From JBIOJM01 sp044450785 (GTDB taxonomy: Bacteria; Planctomycetota; Planctomycetia; Isosphaerales; Isosphaeraceae), in the NCBI GenBank assembly GCA_044450785.1, contig JBIOJM010000106.1, positions 1 to 27,728 of the forward strand: a stretch of DNA of 27,728 bases, read 5' to 3'. Each line of letters starts with the position of its first letter. Positions within the stretch are counted from its first letter, which is position 1. Of this stretch, positions 7,989-17,001 are shown piece after piece. A program made the position numbers and the translations under genes. The notes below the pieces were generated by a model, which saw only the letters and a program-made list of their open reading frames with translations, was not told the DNA's origin and did no database searches.

Positions 7989-7997
7989 TGGTACAAT
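7989..7997 (+). promoter_or_regulatory. Extended -10 promoter candidate for the sigma/kinase operon
   Basis: TGGTACAAT (7989-7997) is a TGn-extended -10 element about 95 nt upstream of the sigma-factor start. No good -35 box lies at 16-18 nt, which is tolerated by extended -10 promoters. It is in the 274-bp gap between the divergent PEP-CTERM and sigma genes. Sequence match only. Confidence 0.35.
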
Positions 7998-8091
7998 CGG
8001 ATGAACTAAGCCCTCCATAAAGTAGTACGAAGGGTATTAACACGGCTCGCGATTGTGTTCGGATCGCCGCGCCAGACCCGAGGTCACACCG

Positions 8092-8736
8092 ATGATCCGC
8101 AATGATGCGGGCACGACCAATCCGACGCTTCTGAACCGCCTCTGTGACTGGCGCGATCACGAAGCGTGGGTCGATTTCGTCACGCGTTATGACCCGGTGA
8201 TCCGGTCCACTTCCCGTCGATACCGGCTCGACGCCGAGTCCACTGACGAGCTTTGTCAGCGGGTCTGGATCGACCTGGCGCGGCGAATGCGAACCTACCG
8301 CTACGACCCAGGGAAGACGTTTCGCGGTTGGCTCCGCCGATTGTGCCAATCGCGGGCTATTGATCTGCTGCGGAAGAAGAATGCCGACGCAGTGCTTTCG
8401 CTGGAGGACCAGCCGGCCGAGTCGCTCTTGCAGGACGCCTCTGATGGTATCGACGCCGAGGAAGCCGCGGCATGGGAACGCCCGCTTCTGCTCCGACTGG
8501 CGGCGGAGGTTCAGGACGGCGTTCGGCGACGGGTCGAGGAACGGACGTGGCAGGTTTTCTGGAACATCGCCGTCGAGGGACAATCCGTCCGTGAGGCTTC
8601 AGAAGCCGCGGGCATCTCCTACTACACCGCGTTCGCCGCCCAGAAGCGGGTGCGCCGGATGCTTCGCGAGGAAGGGCAACGGCTCCTGGCCGAACCGCGG
8701 GTGCATGAGCCAGAAGTCCGACGGACCGGAGGTTGA
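8092..8736 (+). CDS. ECF-type sigma-70 family RNA polymerase sigma factor
   Basis: From ATG 8092 the product is 214 residues, the usual ECF length. GAGGT at 8080-8084 supports this start over an earlier ATG at 8053. Region 2 occupies about residues 18-100 (DHEAWVDFVTRYDPVI..., then ELCQRVWIDLARRM and FRGWLRRLCQSRAIDLLRK). Region 4 occupies about 150-200 and has a helix-turn-helix (SVREASEAAGISYYTAFAAQKRVRRML). It directs RNA polymerase to a dedicated promoter set. It is followed immediately by a Ser/Thr kinase gene, an arrangement described for planctomycete ECF groups, so phosphorylation or zinc-finger binding by that partner is a plausible control. The target regulon cannot be inferred here. 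Confidence 0.9.
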   Translation: MIRNDAGTTNPTLLNRLCDWRDHEAWVDFVTRYDPVIRSTSRRYRLDAESTDELCQRVWIDLARRMRTYRYDPGKTFRGWLRRLCQSRAIDLLRKKNADAVLSLEDQPAESLLQDASDGIDAEEAAAWERPLLLRLAAEVQDGVRRRVEERTWQVFWNIAVEGQSVREASEAAGISYYTAFAAQKRVRRMLREEGQRLLAEPRVHEPEVRRTGG

Positions 8737-8768
8737 TTGAACCCTCAGATGGCCGCCGAGGTTCCCCC

Positions 8769-11225
8769 ATGTCCCCATGTCCCTCAACCGAGACGCTCGG
8801 CCGGCTCGCACGCGATTCGTCGAGCGGCTCGCGCTTCGCGACGATGGAAGCTCATGTCCAAATGTGCACAAACTGTCAGGAGGTCCTGGAACGGCTGGCC
8901 GCTGATGCGTCCGTCTCTGAGGGGCCCGGCCCCGCACGAGTGCCGGAGCCGGAGCAGACGCCCTCGATCCCCGGATTCGTGATCGAGGGCGTGCTCGGGC
9001 GGGGGGGACTGGGGGTCGTTTATCAGGCATGGCAGCCGCAACTCGCCCGTCGCGTGGCCATCAAGGTCGTGAGCGGGGGCGTCGGGATCGCGGCAGAGGA
9101 TCGCGGGCGCTGGCTTCGCGAGGCCCAGGCGATCGGGCGGGTCCGCCATCGCAACGTCGTCCAGCTCCATCAGGCGGGTGAACAGGACGGCTGTCTCTAT
9201 CTCGTTCTCGACCTGATCCCCGGGGGGAGCCTGGCGAAGCGCGTCAGCGGCCCTTTGCCGGCGCGTGTCGCGGCCGGGTTGATGGCGACGGTGGCCCGGG
9301 CGATCGAGCATCTCCACCAAGCCGGGATCGTTCACCTCGATGTCAAGCCCTCGAACATCTTGCTCGACGGTCCGCCTGACGGTCGCTGGGATCAGGCCAC
9401 GCCGATGGTCACCGACTTCGGTATTGCTCGGGCGGGCGACGACCCAGGCGGGACCGCGGCCGATCCGATCGGAGTGCGGGGGACCCCCTCGTACATGGCC
9501 CCGGAACAGATTGCCGGCGACCGCGCCGCGATCGGTCCGCGATCCGATGTGTTCGCCCTCGGGGCGACCCTGTACAGCCTCTTGACCGGCCGTCCTCCGT
9601 TCCAGGCCGCGTCGATCATCGAGACACTCAGCCTGGTGCGAACCCGTGAACCCGCTCCGCCGAGGACGCTGGTCCCCGGCCTCCCGCGTGACCTCGAAAC
9701 GATCGCCCTGACTTGCCTGCGGAAGGACCCAATGCGGCGATACGCGTCGGCCAGCGCGCTTGCGGACGACCTGGAGCGCTGGCTCGATGGGTTCCCGATC
9801 CGGGCGCGTCCCGTATCGAAGCTCGAACACGCCGGTCGATGGTGCCGGCGCCGGCCGGCGTTCGCGTCGCTCCTGGCCGTCCTCGCGGTCACCGTGGCGG
9901 CGAGCCTCGTGGGCTTGCTCACGCTCTGGCGCCATTCCGAGGCCGAGCGCGCGCGGGCCGAGAATGCCCTGGCCCGTGCCATCGAGAGCGACAAGGCCAC
10001 GTCCGGAGCGGTTCGTGAGCTCGTCGGACTGCTGACGACCACCGTGGATGCACCGCAAATGCTCGTGTCTGAGAGAATAGAGAAATCTTCGCGCGTCGTA
10101 CGCGATCTCACGGCGAAACTGCGCCAGGATCGAGGATTCGCGGCATCGAACCTCGTGGCGATCTGCGACCTCGAACGTCAATTGTCGGAAGATTTCCGGC
10201 GTCGGGGTAAGTACGCCGAATCACGCGCGTTGCTCGTGGACAGCCTGGAGTTGTTGGAGGGGCTAAGACGTGACGCCGACGACCCGGATGTTGACGAGGC
10301 ATATGCTCGGTCCCTGATGCAACTCGGACGGGTCGCCCAGAAGCAGGAACGCTTCGACGAGATGCTGGTCTGTTTCCACCGCGCTGAGGAGGCGCTGGAA
10401 GGCTTGGTCCACGACTCGCGACGCTTGGAGGTTATCGTCGCGATCGACGAATCGCGACGAGTGATCGCCTCGGTGCTAGGTCATAGCGGCCTGAAAGAAG
10501 CGCAGCGGAGGCTTATGGAGTCGCACATTCGCATGCTTGAGCAGTTGAGCGAGCACGCCGGGGGCGATCCTGCGATCGGGCTCCTTGCCACGCTGTTCCC
10601 ACTGGACCTGGCCTCCGATGACAGCGCGAGTGCGAAGCTCCGCGCCGCGATCCAGCGATTCCCGGCCAACAGACGCCTCCCGGAACCGTTCGAGACGAGA
10701 GTGGCGGCCTGGATTGCCAACGATGTCAAGCCGTATCCGTCCGGCCCAAATCCCACCGGCGAATCGAAGGGCCGCCTCGACCCTGACGCCCACGCCGATG
10801 CGGTCATCCGGGCGCTCGAATCAAGATGCGAGGCGCTCCGCGATGACCCTGCCTTGCTTCCCGCAGCGGCCCTCCAGGTGGCCAGCATCGCCGGCCATCG
10901 AGGCGCGGAGCAACGAAAGGCTGGCCGCCTGGACGATGCCCGCCGGACCGCCGCATGTCTCTCGGCGTTCGCAAAGACGCTGGCACGAAGAGATCCCAAC
11001 GAGGCGGCGTTCCACCTGTTGCTGGGCGAAGCCTTCACGCAGGAATCGAAGAATGCCTGGCAAGTCAGGGATTTCCCCGCGATCGAGGAGACACTGCGAA
11101 AGGCATTGGGCGAAGCTTGTACCGCGTTACGTCTCGAGCCCCGGAACGTAGCGGCGCGACTCAAGGTCTCCACTCTCCAGGACAAGCTACTTGGTCTCAT
11201 GTCCGAGCGACCGTCATCGCGGTGA
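8769..11225 (+). CDS. Transmembrane Ser/Thr protein kinase with N-terminal zinc-finger-like motif
   Basis: The ATG at 8769 follows GAGG by 7 nt and gives 818 residues; a TTG at 8733 overlapping the sigma stop is an alternative. The N-terminus has His29-x3-Cys33-x2-Cys36, as in zinc-containing anti-sigma factors. The Hanks-type kinase domain spans about residues 70-345: Gly-loop GRGGLG (77-82), Lys99, HLDVKPSN with Asp191, DFG at 216-218, and APE at about 244-246. The usual Arg of HRD is Leu, making it a non-RD kinase that may not need activation-loop phosphorylation. A membrane helix lies at about 365-387, followed by a roughly 430-residue helical C-terminus with TPR-like character. It is linked to the ECF sigma factor directly upstream. 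The domain assignment is firm; control of the sigma factor is inferred. Confidence 0.92.
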   Translation: MSPCPSTETLGRLARDSSSGSRFATMEAHVQMCTNCQEVLERLAADASVSEGPGPARVPEPEQTPSIPGFVIEGVLGRGGLGVVYQAWQPQLARRVAIKVVSGGVGIAAEDRGRWLREAQAIGRVRHRNVVQLHQAGEQDGCLYLVLDLIPGGSLAKRVSGPLPARVAAGLMATVARAIEHLHQAGIVHLDVKPSNILLDGPPDGRWDQATPMVTDFGIARAGDDPGGTAADPIGVRGTPSYMAPEQIAGDRAAIGPRSDVFALGATLYSLLTGRPPFQAASIIETLSLVRTREPAPPRTLVPGLPRDLETIALTCLRKDPMRRYASASALADDLERWLDGFPIRARPVSKLEHAGRWCRRRPAFASLLAVLAVTVAASLVGLLTLWRHSEAERARAENALARAIESDKATSGAVRELVGLLTTTVDAPQMLVSERIEKSSRVVRDLTAKLRQDRGFAASNLVAICDLERQLSEDFRRRGKYAESRALLVDSLELLEGLRRDADDPDVDEAYARSLMQLGRVAQKQERFDEMLVCFHRAEEALEGLVHDSRRLEVIVAIDESRRVIASVLGHSGLKEAQRRLMESHIRMLEQLSEHAGGDPAIGLLATLFPLDLASDDSASAKLRAAIQRFPANRRLPEPFETRVAAWIANDVKPYPSGPNPTGESKGRLDPDAHADAVIRALESRCEALRDDPALLPAAALQVASIAGHRGAEQRKAGRLDDARRTAACLSAFAKTLARRDPNEAAFHLLLGEAFTQESKNAWQVRDFPAIEETLRKALGEACTALRLEPRNVAARLKVSTLQDKLLGLMSERPSSR

Positions 11226-11355
11226 GCTCGCGACTCGAGCGAACTTCGGGTTCACCCGATTCTGTGAAGAATCCTCCAAGGGAGTGGCTGATGCCCTGAT
11301 CACGTGTGCTTGTAAATGCAGAGTGGAGATGAGGCCGTATCACCGAAGAATGGGA

Positions 11356-14300
11356 TCAGTGAAAGTCCCTTGATACGTGGCCGAGATTGGGGAGCTGCGT
11401 CGTCAGATCTTGCAGTCGATCGACGATCACATGGATGACGCCGTCCTGCCGCTGCAGCAGCCCCGTGGCAATGAGTGCTCTGGCCTGGTTGGCGACCCGG
11501 CGAAACCGCTTCCACACCTGCGGCCGGACGATCAAGTTGACAGTGCCGGTTTCATCTTCGAGCGTCATGAACGTGATTCCCTTGGCTGTTTGCGGGCGCT
11601 GTCTCAGAAGAACCAGTCCGGCGAGTCGATAACGCCGGTTGGCTTTCAAGCTCTCGAGCGCAGACGCCGGCACGACGTGTTGCGAATCCAAGGACTCGCG
11701 CAGAGGGGCGAGTGGATGGCCCCGGAGCGACAGTCCCTGGGCATGGTAGTCATGGATGACTTCCTGTTCGGGTGAAAGCCGCGGCAGAGGGGGCGTAGCT
11801 TCGTCGGCAAGACCGGCTAGCAATGGCTCGGGCGGGGTCATGCCCAGCGACATCCAGTAGGCCGGCCGGCGTGTGAGACCGAGCGAGCGGAATGCATCCG
11901 CTGCCGCCAATCGGGACAGAACCGCGGTCGTGAGGCCAGTGCGCGCGACGAAGTCCCCATAAGAGATGAACGGTCCGAGTCGACGCTCTCGGACCACCGT
12001 CTCCGCCGCGCTGTTGGACAATCCTTTCACCGTCGACCAGCCTAGCCGAACGGCCAGCGCGCCGTCGGCCTCGAGGCGCTCCAGCGTGCTGTCGCAATCG
12101 CTCTGATTGACGTCGACAGGAAGGACCTCGACACCATGCCGGCGAGCATCGGTCACCAGTTGCGCCGGTCCGTAGAAACCCAGTGGCTGGCTGTTGAGGA
12201 GCGCGGCCAGGAAAACCGCGGGATGATGGCATTTGATCCACGCAGAGACATAAACCAAGAGTGCAAACGACGCCGCATGGGATTCCGGGAAGCCATACGA
12301 ACCGAAGCCTTCAATCTGTCCGAAGAGGTTGCGGGCGAATTCCTCCGAGTAGCCGTTGGCCAGCATGCCGTGAATCAGTTTCTGCTCGAACTGATTGATA
12401 ACGCCCGTCCGTTTCCAGGCGCCCATGGCGCGCCTCAGTTGGTCGGCCTCGCCCGGAGTAAAACCCGCCGCGACGACCACGAGCCTCATGGCCTGCTCCT
12501 GAAACAAGGGCACGCCGAGGGTCTTGGAGAGGACGTCGCGCACGGCTTCGCTGGGGTATTCCACAGCCTCGTGGCCGCAGCGTCGCCGCAGGTAAGGATG
12601 GACCATGTTCCCCTGGATCGGACCAGGTCGGACAATCGCCACCTCGACCACCAGGTCGTAAAACTCCTTCGGCTTCAGCCGCGGCAGCATGCTCATCTGG
12701 GCGCGCGATTCGATCTGGAACACGCCGACCGTGTCGGCCCGCTGAATCATCTCGTACACAGCGGGGTCCTCGGCGGGAATGGTGGCCAGCGTGAGCGACT
12801 GGCCGTTGTGTTCCTTCAGAAGATCCAGACTCCGCCGAATGGCCGAGAGCATTCCGAGCCCCAGACAATCCACCTTGAGGATGCCAAGTGCATCCAGGTC
12901 ATCCTTATCCCATTCCACGACGGTACGGCCGGGCATGCTGGCATTCTCGATCGGCACAATTTCGCAGAGCGGCAGGTCGGTCAGCACCATGCCACCGACA
13001 TGTTGCCCCAAATGGCGAGGAAAACCGAGGATCTCGCGGACGAGATGGATCAACTGACGACCGAGGCGGCACTCGGGATCGAGGCCCGCCTCGGACAGGC
13101 GAAGGAGCAACTCGTCGCCGGCATCGGCATGACCGATCACATTGGCCAGGGCGTCGACCCGGTCGAGCGACAAGCCCAGCGCCTTACCGACGTCCCGGAC
13201 AGCGGAACGCGGTCGATAGGTGATCAATTCAGCCGTCATCCCGGCCCGTTCGCGGCCGTACTTTTCGTAGATGTATTGAATCACTTCTTCCCGGCGCTGA
13301 TGCTCGAAGTCGATGTCGATGTCCGGGGCTTCGGCCCGATCCTTGGATATGAACCGCTCGAACAGGACATCGATCCGATCTGGATCAACCGCCGTGACCC
13401 CCAAGCAATAACAGACAGCCGAGTTGGCCGCCGAGCCGCGTCCCTGGCAGAGGATCCCCTGAGCGCGGGCAAAACGGACCAGGTCCCAAACGGTCAAAAA
13501 ATAGGCCGCGTAATTCAGTTCCTCGATAATCGCCAGTTCACGCTCGATGAGCTGGCTCACCTTGGCCGGGACTCCAGCGGGGTAGCGCTCTTGCGCCCCG
13601 GCCAGGGTGAGCCGCGCGAGGTAGGAGGACGGTGTCTCGCCGGCGGGGCATAATTCCTCCGGATATTCATATCGCAATTCGTCGAGTGAGAACGAGCAGC
13701 GATCGGCCACTTCCGCAGTGTGCGAGAGGGCAGCCGGACACTGGGCGAACAGCGAAAGCATCTCGTCGAGTGCCCTCAGCCGCCGTTCGCCGTTCGAGAA
13801 GCGAGCCGCGCCCAACTCGGCAACGGTCGTTTTGAGTCGAATGGCCGAGAGCACATCCTGAAGATAGCGCCGCTTGGCGTCGTGGTAATGAACATCCCCC
13901 GCGGCGACGAGCGGCACCCGGGCAGCGCGTGCCGCACATTGCCATTGATCCAATTGTCGTGCATCGCCAACGCCGCGATGCAGCTCGGCAACCGCGTAAG
14001 TTCGTTCAGGAAAGACTTCGCGCCACCGCGATAACTCCGACGGAAGGCCGCCGGCTAGTGGCAGTAATGCGCCGAGGAGCAAACCGCCTGAGTGCTCGGC
14101 GACATCCGCGAAGGTGAGTCGACATTCTCCTTTGGGAGCCAGGCGACGGCCTCGGGTCAAGAGTTGACAAAGCCGGCCATAACCTTGACGGTTCATCGCC
14201 CACAGCAAAACGGGACTGGCATCCACAAGCGTCACTTCGGCTCCGATCAACAGCTTGAGACCGACCTCCTTGGCGGCGACGTGAGTACGGACCGCGCCCG

Positions 14301-14508
14301 CCAAACTGTTCCGATCGGTGACCGCCATCCCGGCATAGCCAAACCTGGCTGCCAGGGTGACGAGCTCGTTGGGATGGGACGCGCCTTCCAGGAAGGAGAA
14401 GTTTGTCTTGCAATGAAGCTCGACGTAACGGTAGGGCGGGGTCGCCACGGGATGTAGGTCCCGCGCCGGCGCCGGCACATAAAGTTTGGAGGGCGGCTGT
14501 TCGGGCAT
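11356..14508 (-). CDS. dnaE2: Error-prone DNA polymerase DnaE2 (ImuC)
   Basis: This 1,050-residue C-family polymerase performs translesion synthesis with ImuA and ImuB. The N-terminal PHP domain begins YVELHCKTNFSFLEGASHPNE; relative to DnaE1 the metal-binding histidines of the first motif are replaced, as is usual in DnaE2. The catalytic motif PDIDIDF (395-401) supplies Asp398 and Asp400, and the third-aspartate region reads LKVDCLGLG. HVGGMVL, GVFQIES, VVEVAIVRPGPIQG and GFGSYGFPESHAASFALL confirm the family. The C-terminal part has an OB-fold segment (LAGLVLLRQRPQTAKGITFMTLED). The start lies 6 nt after the imuB stop with no evident ribosome site, so coupled reinitiation is likely. It is the last gene of the mutasome operon. 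Length and motifs are complete. Confidence 0.96.
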   Translation of the reverse strand: MPEQPPSKLYVPAPARDLHPVATPPYRYVELHCKTNFSFLEGASHPNELVTLAARFGYAGMAVTDRNSLAGAVRTHVAAKEVGLKLLIGAEVTLVDASPVLLWAMNRQGYGRLCQLLTRGRRLAPKGECRLTFADVAEHSGGLLLGALLPLAGGLPSELSRWREVFPERTYAVAELHRGVGDARQLDQWQCAARAARVPLVAAGDVHYHDAKRRYLQDVLSAIRLKTTVAELGAARFSNGERRLRALDEMLSLFAQCPAALSHTAEVADRCSFSLDELRYEYPEELCPAGETPSSYLARLTLAGAQERYPAGVPAKVSQLIERELAIIEELNYAAYFLTVWDLVRFARAQGILCQGRGSAANSAVCYCLGVTAVDPDRIDVLFERFISKDRAEAPDIDIDFEHQRREEVIQYIYEKYGRERAGMTAELITYRPRSAVRDVGKALGLSLDRVDALANVIGHADAGDELLLRLSEAGLDPECRLGRQLIHLVREILGFPRHLGQHVGGMVLTDLPLCEIVPIENASMPGRTVVEWDKDDLDALGILKVDCLGLGMLSAIRRSLDLLKEHNGQSLTLATIPAEDPAVYEMIQRADTVGVFQIESRAQMSMLPRLKPKEFYDLVVEVAIVRPGPIQGNMVHPYLRRRCGHEAVEYPSEAVRDVLSKTLGVPLFQEQAMRLVVVAAGFTPGEADQLRRAMGAWKRTGVINQFEQKLIHGMLANGYSEEFARNLFGQIEGFGSYGFPESHAASFALLVYVSAWIKCHHPAVFLAALLNSQPLGFYGPAQLVTDARRHGVEVLPVDVNQSDCDSTLERLEADGALAVRLGWSTVKGLSNSAAETVVRERRLGPFISYGDFVARTGLTTAVLSRLAAADAFRSLGLTRRPAYWMSLGMTPPEPLLAGLADEATPPLPRLSPEQEVIHDYHAQGLSLRGHPLAPLRESLDSQHVVPASALESLKANRRYRLAGLVLLRQRPQTAKGITFMTLEDETGTVNLIVRPQVWKRFRRVANQARALIATGLLQRQDGVIHVIVDRLQDLTTQLPNLGHVSRDFH

Positions 14509-14514
14509 GACATG

Positions 14515-16023
14515 TCAGTCGAAAAAGCCGTGCAGATACCAGCGACCGTTGCGCTGGTCGCGATAGACCCATACCTGCGTGCCATCCTCCCATTCGGCTC
14601 GGTAATAGTCGCGCTCGATATCCTGCGCACGCCACCAGCCGGTCGCGATCCGCTCCGGCCCCCACGAGCGCACCACAAGACAGTCTTGTCTTTGCCATAC
14701 CATGCGGTAGGGCGGACCGTCCGGAACAATCGAGGACACCTCAATCGGCTGAGGGATGCCCAACAGTCGAAACGGACGGCCGCGAGACTGTTCCGCGGGT
14801 AACGTGAACCTGTCCGTCTTCAGCGTTGGATCGTTCGTCCATGGGACGAGTCGGACCACGTGCTCAGGCTGTGAGTCCGAAAGGACCTCCGCTCGCAGCA
14901 CCGCCCTGGCTTCCAGGCGGCTGCTGAGTCGATCGACCAAGGTGTTCAACGCCCGGGAGGTTTTCGATTCGAACCCATCGCCGAACCAACAGCGCTGGGC
15001 TTGCTCCAACCGCCCCAGTCGCAGCGCGGCCCAGCGCACCGCCACGACGCCCCCAGTCCACGTCCGTCGCTCCAGTTCCAGCTCGGCGAGCTGTGCGAGA
15101 TGCTGGTCATCCCGCGTTGGCTCGACCAGCCGGATTTCGATCTTGACCGGACCGGTTTCGGTTCGGATTTCCCCCTCTAATTCGTGGAGACCCATGCCGT
15201 GGCGGTCGGCCATCGACAGGAGCTCTCGCAGCATTTGCCGGGACACAAGAACGACGGCAAAGCGGTCGTCAATCGGCACTTCCCACTCGCGGGCGGCCGA
15301 GAGCGGTTCCTTGAGCCGCTCGCACACGAAGGTCTCGGGCAGGAGGCCGAGCGCCTGGTCCAGCCGCTGCGGCAAGATCACGCCAAACCTGCTGGCCAGC
15401 GTCTCGCGCGGAAGTCGAAGGACCTCGCCAATCGTGGTCAGGCCCAGGGCTTCCAGCCGCTCCAAAGCGGCGGGAGGCAACCGCAACGCCGCCATGGGAA
15501 GGTCCGATAACGCCTCCTCCTCATTCCCCGCGGGCACCAGAGAGATGGTCGCGGTATGAGCGAGCGCCCAAGCCGCACCTACTGTGCCGGCCAGCGAAAC
15601 GTGGATCTGATAGCCTCGCCCGCGCCAGTAGCCGCGAACAGCCTGGAGAAATCGTTCCTCTCCATCCCATAGATGTGTGCAACCGATGACTTCAGAGAGC
15701 AGCGATTCGGGATGCGCACTCTCTTCCAGACCGACCAAAGGCGAGAAGCACTGACAGTCGAGCGCCAGTTGAGCAAGGGCACTCCGGTCCGCGTCGACAT
15801 CAGCGGGAAGGAAGTTAGCTTTCGGGAGCAGCGCTTTGGCCTCGGCCAGCGGTTGACCGATGCGCAGGCCCATTCGTTCGGCCTTCGTACTACAGTTGGT
15901 AATCACGGGTCGCTGGTTTCGGCCTGCGAACAGCACAATTTCCGACCGCTTACGCTCGGGCCGCGCGCTCCACAGTCGTTGGATTGGCCACTTCGGAAAC
16001 CAGACGCACAATACCCGCGGCAT
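14515..16023 (-). CDS. imuB: ImuB, catalytically inactive Y-family polymerase homologue
   Basis: The 502-residue product starts MPRVLCVWFPKWPIQRL at ATG 16023. A GGGAG site 7 nt upstream supports this start; the frame stays open further upstream but that part is antisense-like. ImuB is the hub of the SOS mutasome, binding the beta clamp, ImuA and DnaE2. The fold follows DinB/UmuC (RLGLRIGQPLAEAKALLP-type region, helix-hairpin-helix ALGLTTIGEVLRLP around residues 210-225, little-finger region). The acidic catalytic residues of active Y polymerases are missing, for example CVWFPKW replaces the first Asp strand and LLSEVIGCTHLW the SxDE region, as expected for ImuB. Its start lies inside imuA, giving a 74-nt out-of-frame overlap. 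Confidence 0.93.
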   Translation of the reverse strand: MPRVLCVWFPKWPIQRLWSARPERKRSEIVLFAGRNQRPVITNCSTKAERMGLRIGQPLAEAKALLPKANFLPADVDADRSALAQLALDCQCFSPLVGLEESAHPESLLSEVIGCTHLWDGEERFLQAVRGYWRGRGYQIHVSLAGTVGAAWALAHTATISLVPAGNEEEALSDLPMAALRLPPAALERLEALGLTTIGEVLRLPRETLASRFGVILPQRLDQALGLLPETFVCERLKEPLSAAREWEVPIDDRFAVVLVSRQMLRELLSMADRHGMGLHELEGEIRTETGPVKIEIRLVEPTRDDQHLAQLAELELERRTWTGGVVAVRWAALRLGRLEQAQRCWFGDGFESKTSRALNTLVDRLSSRLEARAVLRAEVLSDSQPEHVVRLVPWTNDPTLKTDRFTLPAEQSRGRPFRLLGIPQPIEVSSIVPDGPPYRMVWQRQDCLVVRSWGPERIATGWWRAQDIERDYYRAEWEDGTQVWVYRDQRNGRWYLHGFFD

Positions 16024-16675
16024 GGTCGATCTCCCACGCCTGAGCGCTACCTCCCTTGCCGCCCCGGCGATACAGCGTCTCGATACGCACCCGTCTGGTC
16101 TGCCCCTGTCCTCCAGCCTGCGGCGTGACCAGCAATCGTAAGTCGGCCCATACAGGTTCCCGTTGCGCCCCGAACGGCCGAAAAAACAAGCCCACACCTC
16201 CGCCCACTTCCGCCGCCATCTGCCAGCGGCGATGAACCCGCTCGGGAATCCGCTGGTCGACCCATGCCCAAGTGGCCGACACACCCGGACAACGCAGGCA
16301 TTGCTCGATTGCCCAGCACGTTTCCTGAAGAGTGGATGGGCGAAGAACAAGGATTCTGCTCGAATCGATTCCCCAGCCCGATAAAGCAGGGACGTAGCAC
16401 TCCCGCGCGGGATCCACGAACGCCCAGATTCCACGACCCCCAGAGCATCGCGACGTGATTTCGAAGGCAGAGGTCACTGCTCCCGCGCCCGGTCTCGCCA
16501 CCAACCACTCCACAATGCCGCCCGCTCGGAGTCCAAGCTCAGGCAACAAGCCGTCTTGTGAGGTGGATTCAGCCGTCGGCACGCCGTCCTCGAAAGAGAA
16601 TAACCCGAGATCTCTGCGAAGCTCCCGGACCGTTTCTCGAACTTCACCGCCCGAGCGGCTCAGGTGTCCTGACAT
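15950..16675 (-). CDS. imuA: ImuA, RecA/SulA-like mutasome accessory protein
   Basis: From ATG 16675 (MSGHLSRSGGEV...) the product has 241 residues, normal for ImuA. GGAG 6 nt upstream supports it, while the frame upstream is low-quality. Typical segments are GGIVEWLVARPGAG (a RecA-like core without an intact Walker A), IWAFVDPARECYVPAL, RILVLRPSTLQETCWAIEQCLRC and RRWQMAAEVGGGVGLFFRP. ImuA works with ImuB and DnaE2 and is normally DNA-damage induced. It is the first gene of the operon imuA-imuB-dnaE2 and is divergent from the TIR gene across a 326-bp gap. The last 74 nt overlap imuB. Confidence 0.88.
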   Translation of the reverse strand: MSGHLSRSGGEVRETVRELRRDLGLFSFEDGVPTAESTSQDGLLPELGLRAGGIVEWLVARPGAGAVTSAFEITSRCSGGRGIWAFVDPARECYVPALSGWGIDSSRILVLRPSTLQETCWAIEQCLRCPGVSATWAWVDQRIPERVHRRWQMAAEVGGGVGLFFRPFGAQREPVWADLRLLVTPQAGGQGQTRRVRIETLYRRGGKGGSAQAWEIDHAAGIVRLVSEVANPTTVERAARA

Positions 16676-17001
16676 GTGTTTCTCCAGGCAACCGCGAGGA
16701 ACCCGATCAACGAATACTACCCATTTGTACAGATACGTGTCAATGGTCTTCTGGACAGCGGTTGAATTCGTTTGTACACCGAGGGTGAGGATGGCACGAA
16801 ATGCCAAGAATACTGGGAATTGTCGACCTCTTGGCGCATTCTTGGTGGAGAGCACGGCCTGTCAATTGACCGTCGCCAAACCATTCATGATAATTTTCAC
16901 AGGTGGTAGGTAGCGGTTGCACATCGCCGCGTATCCGCACGACCACCAAAGAGGCTCGACATGGCAACCTATAACACTGGGGCAGGGGAGCGAGCGCTGC
17001 G
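16676..17001. promoter_or_regulatory. Divergent promoter region between imuA and the TIR gene, with two TTTGTACA boxes
   Basis: This 326-bp gap has no convincing gene and must contain both promoters. Two identical TTTGTACA boxes lie at 16724-16731 and 16771-16778, 47 bp apart, beginning 49 nt upstream of the imuA start codon. Each contains the palindrome TGTACA. Because imuA-imuB-dnaE2 operons are classically controlled by LexA, the boxes are candidates for damage-responsive operators, but they do not match the E. coli or Bacillus LexA consensus. A GGGGAG (16985-16990) 11 nt before ATG 17002 is the likely ribosome site of the TIR gene. Confidence 0.35.

Noticed and set aside
12136..13653. Long plus-strand frame of 505 codons
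   Set aside because: It lies entirely antisense to dnaE2, whose motifs are complete across this interval.
16024..16434. Upstream extension of imuB by 137 codons
   Set aside because: It overlaps imuA in another frame, reads like noise, and the start at 16023 has a ribosome site and the conserved ImuB N-terminus.
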